DNA from: JANPLN01 sp041736155 | GTDB taxonomy: Bacteria > Bdellovibrionota > Bdellovibrionia > Bdellovibrionales > JAGQZY01 | NCBI GenBank assembly: GCA_041736155.1 | Contig: JBGSUL010000007.1 | Span: 1-43,305, forward strand | Reading direction: 5' to 3' | Length of the DNA: 43,305 bases | Part shown: piece by piece, positions 32,099 to 39,581 of the stretch | Numbering within the stretch: the stretch's first letter is position 1 | How the letters are laid out: the number at the start of each line of letters is the position of its first letter | Position numbers and translations under genes: made by a program | The notes under the pieces: model-generated | Database searches by the model: none | What the model was told of the DNA's origin: nothing | What the model saw: the letters and a program-made list of their open reading frames with translations, nothing else

Positions 32099-33085
32099 TT
32101 ATATTTTTTTAAGGAGGTCGGCTTTTTTGGCATCGAACTCCGCTTGCGTGATTACACCTTTGGTCATCATCTCATGGAGTTTCTGAATCAACTGCATTGG
32201 GTCTTCGCCCTTGTCAGCGCCTGAGGCTCCACCCAAAGCTTGTGACATCATTTGGCCCATGGCCAGGCCTGCACCCATGCCAACACCCGCAGAGGCTGTG
32301 CCCCCACCTTCATTTTGGGCGGCCAGCGGTAAACTTTCTGCTGCTTGAAATTGCGTATAGCGTTTTAAATCGCCGAGCATATTCATACTCGCCACTTTAT
32401 CGAGATGCGCTTGCAACTCTTCCGGCAAGGTGATGCTTTGAACAAAAAACTTTTCAAGAGACAAGCCGTAGTCTTCAAAAGCAGGTGCAAGCGCTTGCTT
32501 AAGCGTTTCACCAAAATGAATTTGGTTAGAAGCCATGTCTAAAAAGGCTGTGGAGGCTTGGCCTAAAAAACCTGCCATGTTAGACGTAATCAAACCTTTG
32601 AGCTGACCATCGAGATTTTGAGTTGTAAACACCTCATCAGTGGCGCTGACTTTTTTGTAGAACACCTTAGCGTTTTTGATTTTATAAGAATAAGCACCAT
32701 GAGCGCGCAAACGAATCACACCAAAATCTTTATCACGAAGAGTGATGGTGCTCGTGGTTCCCCACTTTTGATCCAATTGCTCACGTGTAGAAAAGAAATA
32801 AACGTCTGACTTAAATGGCGAAGCAAAAAGCTTATCCCAGTTTTTAAGGTTGGTTAATAGCGGAAGGTTTTGCGTTGTGAGTCGATGTCGACCTGGTCCA
32901 AAAAGATCGGCCACTGTTCCTTGATCTACAAAAAGCGCCAATTGCGTATCCCGAACGGTGAGCTGAGCGCCTGTTTGGATCTCTTGATCCTGCATCGGAT
33001 AGCGGTAGCTAAGAATTCCCGCTCCGTCTTCGGTCCATTCGATAACATCAATAAACTGCTTTTTTAAAAAATTAAAAAACCCCAT
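32099..33085 (-). CDS. SPFH-domain protein with C-terminal SHOCT domain (virion-core-like, YjfK-neighbourhood type)
   Basis: A 328-residue protein. The N-terminus (MGFFNFLKKQFIDVIEWTED) and the body, with YPMQDQEIQTGAQLTVRDTQ and LFGPGRHRLTTQNLPLL, are typical of the SPFH/band-7 branch called virion core protein. The SPFH region ends near 250. A Gly/Met/Ala-rich linker (GGGTASAGVGMGAGLAMGQM) follows, then a SHOCT motif (IQKLHEMMTKGVITQAEFDA) closes the protein. No membrane helix is obvious, so it probably oligomerises on the inner face of the membrane. First gene of the operon, with a TATAAT -10 at 33118-33123. Confidence 0.9.
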   Translation of the reverse strand: MGFFNFLKKQFIDVIEWTEDGAGILSYRYPMQDQEIQTGAQLTVRDTQLALFVDQGTVADLFGPGRHRLTTQNLPLLTNLKNWDKLFASPFKSDVYFFSTREQLDQKWGTTSTITLRDKDFGVIRLRAHGAYSYKIKNAKVFYKKVSATDEVFTTQNLDGQLKGLITSNMAGFLGQASTAFLDMASNQIHFGETLKQALAPAFEDYGLSLEKFFVQSITLPEELQAHLDKVASMNMLGDLKRYTQFQAAESLPLAAQNEGGGTASAGVGMGAGLAMGQMMSQALGGASGADKGEDPMQLIQKLHEMMTKGVITQAEFDAKKADLLKKI

Positions 33086-33117
33086 GGGTCTCCTTTTGGT
33101 TATTGAAGGCTCAGCAT

Positions 33118-33123
33118 ATTATA
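33118..33123 (-). promoter_or_regulatory. Probable -10 element of the SPFH/DUF4178/polyamine operon
   Basis: On the minus strand a perfect TATAAT lies 33 nt before the SPFH gene. The -35 region is weak (TTTTGT at 17-nt spacing), which suggests that an activator may assist it. Confidence 0.45.
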
Positions 33124-33239
33124 AAGCTACCCCCTTGACCACAAAACTCGTTTACTCATCCAAGTTGCCATTTTTTCACACCTTCGGGCATAACAAGGGG
33201 TATTAAAGGCGATCGGCGCATCTGGTCAAAGTCCTTTTT

Positions 33240-33268
33240 TTTACTCACTTTTAGCCCTCTGTTATATA
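33240..33268 (+). promoter_or_regulatory. Promoter of the azlCD-hydrolase operon
   Basis: TTTACT (33240-33245), 17 nt, TATATA (33263-33268) preceded by TGT (an extended -10). This is nearly the same promoter as that of aspS. Transcription should start near 33275, about 20 nt before the chosen azlC start. Confidence 0.55.
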
Positions 33269-33295
33269 TCTCCCACGTTGGAGTTCGTCGGTACT

Positions 33296-33988
33296 ATGCA
33301 GGTTCTCAAATCACCGTTTTTTATCAAAGGCTTTCGTCAAATGGTTCCGATCACCACGGGTGTGATTCCCTTTGGGGCAGTGATGGGCACGGTGTTTTTT
33401 AATGCTAAAATCAGTTTTGTAAAAGCCATGACCATGAACGTTTTGGTTTATGCAGGCGCCTCACAACTGGCGGCGGTCGAACTGATGGACAAACACGCCG
33501 CGCTGATTGTTGTAGTGCTGACGGGTTTAGTGATCAATTTGCGCTTTCTACTTTACAGTGCAGGTCTTGCGGTGGAGTTGCAAGGCGCCAGCTGGGGAAC
33601 GAAACTTTTGTGTGCACACACTCTCACCGATCAAAGTTATGCGGTGATGCTCGCCCACCATGATGAGTTTAAAAAGAAATCCGATGCTATTGAGTTTTAC
33701 TTAGGAACCGCCGTGTGTATGCTTCTCGTCTGGCATGCCTCTGTGGTGGCCGGCTACGTTTTTGGTAACTTTGCGCCAGCGTCGTGGAACTTGGACTTTG
33801 CTGTACCTCTGAGTTTTTTAGCGTTGGTGATTCCCACGCTTAAAAATAAAACCTACTGGCTCGTAGCGCTTTTTTCCACTGTGGTGTCGATCCTTTGCTA
33901 TAGTATGCCGTTCAAAACAGGTTTGATCACCACCGCTCTGCTCTCCATTGCCCTTGCGATTTTTTTAACTCGCAAAAAGGAAGTGTGA
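33296..33988 (+). CDS. azlC: AzlC-family branched-chain amino acid exporter subunit
   Basis: The large subunit of the AzlCD (BrnFE/YgaZH) exporter of branched-chain amino acids or similar compounds. The 230 residues have several helices and the AzlC signature (GFRQMVPITTGVIPFGAVMG, then MNVLVYAGASQLAAVELM and VVLTGLVINLRFLLYSAGLA). The ATG at 33296 has GGAG 12 nt upstream; a TTG at 33278 in frame lies almost at the predicted transcript start. One base separates it from azlD. Confidence 0.92.
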   Translation: MQVLKSPFFIKGFRQMVPITTGVIPFGAVMGTVFFNAKISFVKAMTMNVLVYAGASQLAAVELMDKHAALIVVVLTGLVINLRFLLYSAGLAVELQGASWGTKLLCAHTLTDQSYAVMLAHHDEFKKKSDAIEFYLGTAVCMLLVWHASVVAGYVFGNFAPASWNLDFAVPLSFLALVIPTLKNKTYWLVALFSTVVSILCYSMPFKTGLITTALLSIALAIFLTRKKEV

Positions 33989-33989
33989 G

Positions 33990-34331
33990 ATGACGTATCA
34001 ACTGAGCGATAACACTTACTTTTGGTCCGTGGTTTTTTTGATGCTGGCAGGAACATTGTCCATTCGGTTTTCTATGATTGCCCTCTCCAGCAAGATTGTT
34101 ATCTCTGAACGCACCAAAGAGATTTTCTCATTTATTCCCGCCGCTATCCTCCCCGCATTCATCGCTCCCTCGGCATTTTTCCATCAAGGTCAGGTGCTCA
34201 GCCTGGGGGGCAAAGAGCGTATGGTCGTTTTGATTTTTGTGACGTTTCTGTTTTTATGGACACGCAGTACTCTCGCCACCATCTGTGTGGGACTTTCTGC
34301 GCTTTATCTTTTGACGCAATTTCCTTTCTAG
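33990..34331 (+). CDS. azlD: AzlD-family small exporter subunit
   Basis: A 113-residue membrane protein with about four helices, the partner of AzlC. AGTLSIRFSMIALSSKIVIS and FIPAAILPAFIAPSAFF are the AzlD hallmarks. It begins 1 nt after azlC. Its stop codon TAG overlaps the AGGAG site of the next gene. Confidence 0.9.
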   Translation: MTYQLSDNTYFWSVVFLMLAGTLSIRFSMIALSSKIVISERTKEIFSFIPAAILPAFIAPSAFFHQGQVLSLGGKERMVVLIFVTFLFLWTRSTLATICVGLSALYLLTQFPF

Positions 34332-34341
34332 GAGTTGGTTT

Positions 34342-35688
34342 ATTTCTGATGTTCGTATCGCTCGTATTTTGCATGCTGGTTATTTGTTGGAAAACAACGG
34401 CACACGACTGTTATTTGATCCTATTTTTGAAAACCCGTTTAGCGTCAATGCCCACGCCTACCCGTCTGTGAATTTTGATTTGGACAAACTGCACGACGAA
34501 ACCTTCACCGCCGTGTTTATTTCTCACCATCACGATGACCATTGCTCTTTAGAAAGCCTCGATCACCTCCCCCGCAGCACGCCCCTTTATCTCTACTGCG
34601 AGCACCCCGCGATGTTTGCTTGGCTTGGGCAAATGGGTTTTCAACAGGTTTATCCACTGACCTTGGACACCGCCGTTCTTCTCGGAAATTTTTCTGTAAC
34701 TCCACGAGCGGCTGTAGAGCGAGACGTGGATTGTCTTTTTGAAATTTCCTGTGCAGGTTTAAATATTTTAAATGTGGTTGATGCCGCGATCGAACCTAAA
34801 ATTGTGGACTCCCTGAGCAAGACGTCTTGGGATATGGTCCTGTGGCCCTTTCAAATCATGCGAGAGCGGGATGTGCTCTCTCCCGCCCGCTTTCCATTGA
34901 CAGACTTTGTATGGCCCGAGGAATGGCCGCAACAACTAAAAAAATTAAAACCTCGTTATGTGGTTCCCAGCGCCTGTCAGTTTATTCACGAGGAGTGGTC
35001 CTGGTATCGTCAGGCTTTTTTCCCTGTGTCTTACAAAATGTTCACAAGGTTTGTGAATGAGCTTTTGCCTGAAAGTGAAGTGCAGCGCATGAATCCAGGA
35101 CAAGCTGTGTCTCTTTCGTCTCAGTCGTTACACCATACAGAGCCCTTGGCGTGGGTGCATCCCCTTGGTGAGCAAAATGTGGATTACGAATTCAATCCGC
35201 AAGCGACGTGGTCTTCAACGGCCGATATTGCTTGTCACTTTCCGCCGCTCAACGAATCCCAAAAGCAACGCCTTCTGCACTTTTGCCGTTCGGAAATAGC
35301 TCAACGCTTTTATGATATTGGCCCGTCGGCAGATCTCTATTTCCAAAAAAAACGCATGTGGTGTTTATCGATTTATGATCACGCTGGCACCAGTGAGAAT
35401 TTTTATTACATAGTGCAAGACGAAAATATGCAGCTTACAGAATCCGCGACTTTGCCGTTAGCATGGCATACACAAATCCCCGCCCATAAGCTGCATTCAG
35501 CACTCGAAAATGGAGAAACTCTGACTTCGCTCTATATACGAGTTAATGAAGAAACTTTTGATAAAAAGATCGAAGAGGACTTAGACAGCGTTGATATCAT
35601 GGAAGATCCGCTGATTCGTGTTCTGTACACTGGAATATTTGCTGGCTATCAGCAGGCTCAGCTCCGGCGTGCAAAAAGGATTCTGTAA
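34342..35688 (+). CDS. Metallo-beta-lactamase-fold hydrolase, apparent ATT start
   Basis: MBL-fold enzyme of unknown substrate. The zinc motif SHHHDDH (62-67 by this start) and a downstream NVVDAAIEPK segment are typical of the family. The N-terminus in frame reads SDVRIARILHAGYLLENNG, the conserved first strand of its relatives, but the only standard start is a TTG at 34369, which cuts into that strand and has no ribosome site. An ATT at 34342 sits exactly 7 nt after AGGAG, so initiation there is likely (448 residues). The last third (about 280-448) is a separate helical/beta domain I do not recognise. It follows azlD in the same transcript. Confidence 0.8.
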   Translation: MSDVRIARILHAGYLLENNGTRLLFDPIFENPFSVNAHAYPSVNFDLDKLHDETFTAVFISHHHDDHCSLESLDHLPRSTPLYLYCEHPAMFAWLGQMGFQQVYPLTLDTAVLLGNFSVTPRAAVERDVDCLFEISCAGLNILNVVDAAIEPKIVDSLSKTSWDMVLWPFQIMRERDVLSPARFPLTDFVWPEEWPQQLKKLKPRYVVPSACQFIHEEWSWYRQAFFPVSYKMFTRFVNELLPESEVQRMNPGQAVSLSSQSLHHTEPLAWVHPLGEQNVDYEFNPQATWSSTADIACHFPPLNESQKQRLLHFCRSEIAQRFYDIGPSADLYFQKKRMWCLSIYDHAGTSENFYYIVQDENMQLTESATLPLAWHTQIPAHKLHSALENGETLTSLYIRVNEETFDKKIEEDLDSVDIMEDPLIRVLYTGIFAGYQQAQLRRAKRIL

Positions 35689-35733
35689 AAAAAACAGGAC
35701 CCTGAAAGGGGACGCTGTGTTAGCATCCCACAC

Positions 35734-36990
35734 ATGGTGCAACCCGTAGCGCGATCCTTGGATCGACGGTTTTTCAAACTTATTTCCATTATCCTCGCCG
35801 GTGAAACTATTTTCATGCTGCCGTTTTTAATTCCGCGGCTCTATCGACCCCTCATCATTGAAGCCTGGCATCTCTCTAATACCCAGATAGGCATTGCGTT
35901 TTCGGCGTATGGGATCACGGCCATGCTTTCTTACCTCTTCGGCGGACCTCTCGCCGACAAATATCATCCGCGATTATTGATGACGACGTCGCTTGTGATA
36001 ACCGCCCTCGGTGGCATTTGTTTATCTTTTTTCCACACTCCCGTGATGTTTGTGACGGTTTACACATTTTTTGGCGTCAGCACCACGCTCCTGATGTGGG
36101 GCGCTCTGATTCGCACCACCCACCTTGTCGGTGGCGAGAATCACCGGTCAACAGCCCTTGGTTTGCTTGATGGCGGTCGAGGGCTGACGGCGGCACTGGC
36201 GACCTCGGCGTTGGTTGTTCTCAGCGCTGTCTTTTTCCCCAGCTTACAACAACAAGATCAACTGCAAGCGCTCTCCATGATCTACTGGACGATCTCTGGT
36301 TTTTGCCTTTTGGTTGCCGCTTTCTTATGGATCAGTCTGAGAGACTTTAAAGAAGCGGACTACGACCGTGAGTTGTGGACTTTATCCGAAACCATCGCCA
36401 GTCTTAAAAACTCCAAAATCTGGCTTCTGTGCATTGTGGTCTTTAGTGCTTACTGTGGCTATAAGGGCATTGATAATTACTCCATCTATCTCGTTGACGT
36501 CCATCATCAAAACCTAACGGATTCCTCAGCTCTCACGTCTACTATTTTTTGGCTACGACCGTTTGCGGCTCTGGGTACGGGCGTGCTCGCTGATTATTGG
36601 CATCGCAGAAATCCCCGTGCACGCTTTTTAGTTTTATTTATTTTATTAGCTCTCAGCAGCGCTTCGCAGCTGTTTCTCGCTTTGACTGGCACCTCGAGTT
36701 TTCTGTATGCCATCGCCTCTCTTTTGCTGTGCTCCTCCTTTGTGTATGGCTTACGAGCTATTTATTTTTCGGTCTTTGGTGATCTCAAAATTCCCAACCA
36801 TCTGATCGGCACTGCCGCGTGTATTGTCTCTTTGGTGGGATTTTTACCTGATATCTTTTTTGCCATTGTCACAGGCCATCTCATTGATGACCACGCTGGC
36901 GCCCTCGGTTACCAATACACATTTTTATTCACCGCTGTTTGTTTGGCTGCCGGAACTGTCGCCAGTTACGTGCTTTACAAAAAAGCGTAG
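35734..36990 (+). CDS. MFS transporter
   Basis: A 418-residue major facilitator with twelve predicted helices. The loop 2-3 signature is FGGPLADKYHPRLLM. A second half repeats the layout, with GVLADYWHRRNPRARFL at the equivalent loop. The substrate is unknown; the first half (LLMWGALIRTTHLVGGENHR) recalls nitrate/hexuronate-type carriers only loosely. No ribosome site is visible. An extended -10 (TGTTAGCAT, TAGCAT at 35721-35726) lies so near the ATG that the message may be leaderless, though no -35 is evident. Confidence 0.88.
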   Translation: MVQPVARSLDRRFFKLISIILAGETIFMLPFLIPRLYRPLIIEAWHLSNTQIGIAFSAYGITAMLSYLFGGPLADKYHPRLLMTTSLVITALGGICLSFFHTPVMFVTVYTFFGVSTTLLMWGALIRTTHLVGGENHRSTALGLLDGGRGLTAALATSALVVLSAVFFPSLQQQDQLQALSMIYWTISGFCLLVAAFLWISLRDFKEADYDRELWTLSETIASLKNSKIWLLCIVVFSAYCGYKGIDNYSIYLVDVHHQNLTDSSALTSTIFWLRPFAALGTGVLADYWHRRNPRARFLVLFILLALSSASQLFLALTGTSSFLYAIASLLLCSSFVYGLRAIYFSVFGDLKIPNHLIGTAACIVSLVGFLPDIFFAIVTGHLIDDHAGALGYQYTFLFTAVCLAAGTVASYVLYKKA

Positions 36991-37028
36991 TGCTCGTGTT
37001 ATGCAAATTGTTGCAAGTTCGCTGGTTC

Positions 37029-38780
37029 TTAGGTCTCACGAGGCATAAGTTCTTCCGCAAAAACTTTCTCGGTGATTTTCCAAAATTTATCCTGTTTTCG
37101 TGCGATCACAAACGATGGCAAGCGAAAGAGACCTTGTAGGTCGATCACATCCTGCGGACTTTGGATTTCGATGGCAAGCTCAGGACGTCGTAAATGAGAG
37201 CGTAAGAAGTTAATATTGAATTTTTTAATCGAGGATGGGTTACTAAAAAAATGCGCTTCGCTCACGTATTGCGCATCATAGTCGTAATAGCGGATTTCTA
37301 AATACGGGTTGGAATTTTTATCCTTGCGCTGCTCAAAGGTCACTCGATCGGGAGTGAGGATGTGGGCGTTTTTGGAAAGTTTGGCTTGTTTGAGTTTAGC
37401 ATCGGCATCAATCAGTGTGGCTTTGCACTTTTCGCACTGACGAGCGGTAATATCGTTTTCGGCTCCGCAGGCGTGGCAGAGTTTAAAACGGAAGCGAAAA
37501 CCACAAGGTGTGATCTTGAGAGTTTGCGGATCTTGTATGGCCGCTCGACAGGTTCTGCCAAAATGCTCGATGATCATTCCGTCGTGATCCACATAGCCCC
37601 AAAAATCATTTTCAAAATGGCAACGCGGGCACGGAATGCGCACGGGCACAGTGTCTTTGGCCGGGCGCTTGTCGCTGATCTCGGGCGCATAGATGTCGTG
37701 CCCCATGCCTGTGTAGTCGAGAATAAAACAATCTTTTTTACCCTCAGAAAGGCGCAAGCCTCTGCCGATAATTTGCTGATACAAACTATTAGAATCGGTC
37801 GGTCGTAAAATAGCGATAACATCCACATGAGGTGCATCAAAGCCGGTGGTGAGAACTGACACATTGACCAGATATTTAAATTTTTTCTGTTTAAAGTCCG
37901 CGACGATTTGATCGCGCTTGTTCATCTCGGTATCGCCGATCACCAACCGGGCCTCGCCCTCGGGCAGATAAGTCATGATCTCTTCGGCGTGTTTAACAGT
38001 GCTACTAAAAATCATCACCCCTTGGCGGTTAAACTTTTCCGTAATGTCGATAATGTTTTTGATAATAAAGGGTGTCAGGCGTTTTTGACTTTTTAAAATC
38101 TCTTCCACCTCGGCTGTGGTGTACATACGATCGCGATCGGTGAGCTCGGAGAAGTCGTAACATGTGACTGGAATATCCACTTTGACCGGATTGATCAGGA
38201 ATTTGTTTTTAACCATGTAGGACAATGGAAGTTCAAACACACACTGTTTAAAAAACCGCGTCTTGGTAGTTTTGATTTCGCCAGTTTGTGAATACTCGTA
38301 GATCCAGCCCAGTCCCAAACGATACGGAGTGGCGGTAAGACCTAAGATGCAGAGGTTGGGATTCCGCTGTTGCAGTTTTTTAATCACCTCTTGGTATTGG
38401 GTAGCTCCATCCTCGGCCACACGATGGCACTCATCGATAATCAGCAAAGAGAAGTCGTTAAAAAAATCATCTGGCGCCCGCGCCACGGACTGCACACCGC
38501 CGAAGATGGCTTTTTGCTCAAAATCTTTTTTACCCAGACTGGCCGAGAATATCCCCGCCGATAAACCGTAACTCATGTATTTTTGATAATTTTGCTCAAC
38601 GAGCTCTTTGACGTGCGCGAGAATCAGAACCCGCCCCTTCGCAATGCGTGCGAGTTCCGCTATCACCAAACTTTTCCCGGCCCCGGTAGGCAGCACAATC
38701 ACCGCTGGTTCACGTTTTTTCTGAAAAAACTTAATAACGTTATTAACAGCCTGTTGTTGATACTCACGAAGTTGAAACAT
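37029..38780 (-). CDS. radD: RadD-type DEAD/DEAH-box helicase
   Basis: SF2 helicase related to E. coli RadD (YejH), which acts in double-strand-break repair with RecA. The 583 residues compare with 586 in E. coli. The start MFQLREYQQQAVNNVIKFF is typical, followed by Walker A LPTGAGKS, VKELVEQNYQKY, GGVQSVAR, DECHR (motif II), GLTATPYRLG and, in the second lobe, TGFDAPHVDVIAILRPT and QQIIGRGLRL. Four-Cys zinc sites are near the C-terminus (CPRC and CHACG plus CEKC). It ends 38 nt from the convergent MFS gene. Confidence 0.92.
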   Translation of the reverse strand: MFQLREYQQQAVNNVIKFFQKKREPAVIVLPTGAGKSLVIAELARIAKGRVLILAHVKELVEQNYQKYMSYGLSAGIFSASLGKKDFEQKAIFGGVQSVARAPDDFFNDFSLLIIDECHRVAEDGATQYQEVIKKLQQRNPNLCILGLTATPYRLGLGWIYEYSQTGEIKTTKTRFFKQCVFELPLSYMVKNKFLINPVKVDIPVTCYDFSELTDRDRMYTTAEVEEILKSQKRLTPFIIKNIIDITEKFNRQGVMIFSSTVKHAEEIMTYLPEGEARLVIGDTEMNKRDQIVADFKQKKFKYLVNVSVLTTGFDAPHVDVIAILRPTDSNSLYQQIIGRGLRLSEGKKDCFILDYTGMGHDIYAPEISDKRPAKDTVPVRIPCPRCHFENDFWGYVDHDGMIIEHFGRTCRAAIQDPQTLKITPCGFRFRFKLCHACGAENDITARQCEKCKATLIDADAKLKQAKLSKNAHILTPDRVTFEQRKDKNSNPYLEIRYYDYDAQYVSEAHFFSNPSSIKKFNINFLRSHLRRPELAIEIQSPQDVIDLQGLFRLPSFVIARKQDKFWKITEKVFAEELMPRET

Positions 38781-38949
38781 ACAGATGCCCTTGTACTATT
38801 TACGCGCCAATCTCTTCAGTCGACTTTTATGACCTGGCTTGCATTAAGTCGTTTTACCGGAAAAAATCTCGGACGTTTTTAGCAATCCCTTTATGAACTT
38901 AACTCTAGGGGTACCATGAAGGAGATATTTAGGTAAAGACGAATTCCTC

Positions 38950-38982
38950 TTGACAATGTACTTCAAATTGAAGTACATTGTC
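38950..38982 (+). promoter_or_regulatory. Promoter inside a perfect 31-bp palindrome (operator of the toxin-antitoxin pair)
   Basis: GACAATGTACTTCAA (38952-38966) and its exact complement (38968-38982) flank one central A. TTGACA (38950-38955, a consensus -35) overlaps the left arm, and TACATT (38974-38979, the -10, 18-nt spacing) lies in the right arm. A dimeric antitoxin bound here would block polymerase. The predicted start (about 38986) is 2 nt before the toxin ATG. Confidence 0.85.
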
Positions 38983-38987
38983 TCTAG

Positions 38988-39266
38988 ATGCAACTCACCA
39001 AAGTTTCAGCAACAAAGCAGTTTGAGAAGGATCTCAAAAAAGTACCTGATTTTATTCGCAAGAAAGTGATGCTCTGGGTTTTAATTGTGGAAAGCCAGGG
39101 ACTCGCGCAGGTTGCAAAATCACCAGGATTTCATGATGAACCTTTAAAAGGTGCGAGACAAGGCCAGAGGTCTGTCAGAATGAATAAAGCATATCGATTG
39201 ATTTATCGAGTTATAGCAGATCGAGTTCATATCGAATTATTGGAGGTCAATAAACATGAGTATTAA
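38988..39266 (+). CDS. RelE/HigB-like toxin of a type II toxin-antitoxin pair
   Basis: A 92-residue basic protein of the RelE/ParE superfamily. The helical N-terminus (KQFEKDLKKVPDFIRKKVML) is followed by strands with QRSVRMNKAYRLIYRV, and ends in the family's VNKHEY. It is presumably a ribosome-dependent mRNase. The ATG lies only about 2 nt after the predicted transcript start and has no ribosome site, so it would be translated from a leaderless message. It overlaps the antitoxin by 11 nt. Confidence 0.85.
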   Translation: MQLTKVSATKQFEKDLKKVPDFIRKKVMLWVLIVESQGLAQVAKSPGFHDEPLKGARQGQRSVRMNKAYRLIYRVIADRVHIELLEVNKHEY

Positions 39267-39564
39267 AAAAAGTTCGTATTTTGAAAAATTGGAAAAGACT
39301 TATGGTCACCTCTCTTTTGGTTCTTTATTGAAGGCATGGAGAGAAGCCGAAGGCCTATCGCAAACTGAGTTTGCCGAAATGCTCGATCTTTCTAGACAGA
39401 ATGCGAGTGATTTAGAGCATGGACGCCGTATCCCATCCCCCTCTCGTGCAGCAAAGATTGCAAAGAAGCTTGGGTTGCCGCAAGCGCCTCTCATCGCCTT
39501 AGCTTTGAGAGATGCTTTAGAAAAAGAAGGTTTTAAATATGAAGTTAAGCTGGAGACGGCTTAA
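39256..39564 (+). CDS. HTH (XRE/HigA-type) antitoxin
   Basis: A 102-residue DNA-binding antitoxin. The helix-turn-helix spans about 27-75 (LSQTEFAEMLDLSRQNASDL, EHGRRIPSPSRAAKIAKKLG). The C-terminal part (about 76-102) should bind the toxin. GGAGG lies 9 nt before the ATG, a far better initiation site than that of the toxin, which would favour antitoxin synthesis. It should repress the operon through the 31-bp palindrome. Toxin-first order is that of HigBA/RelE-Xre systems. Confidence 0.87.
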   Translation: MSIKKSSYFEKLEKTYGHLSFGSLLKAWREAEGLSQTEFAEMLDLSRQNASDLEHGRRIPSPSRAAKIAKKLGLPQAPLIALALRDALEKEGFKYEVKLETA

Positions 39565-39581
39565 CTCTCAAAAGACGGTTT

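Noticed and set aside
25647..33085. A complete phage-shock (PspA) system
   Set aside because: No PspA/IM30, PspB or PspC-like protein is encoded here; only the associated gene families are present.
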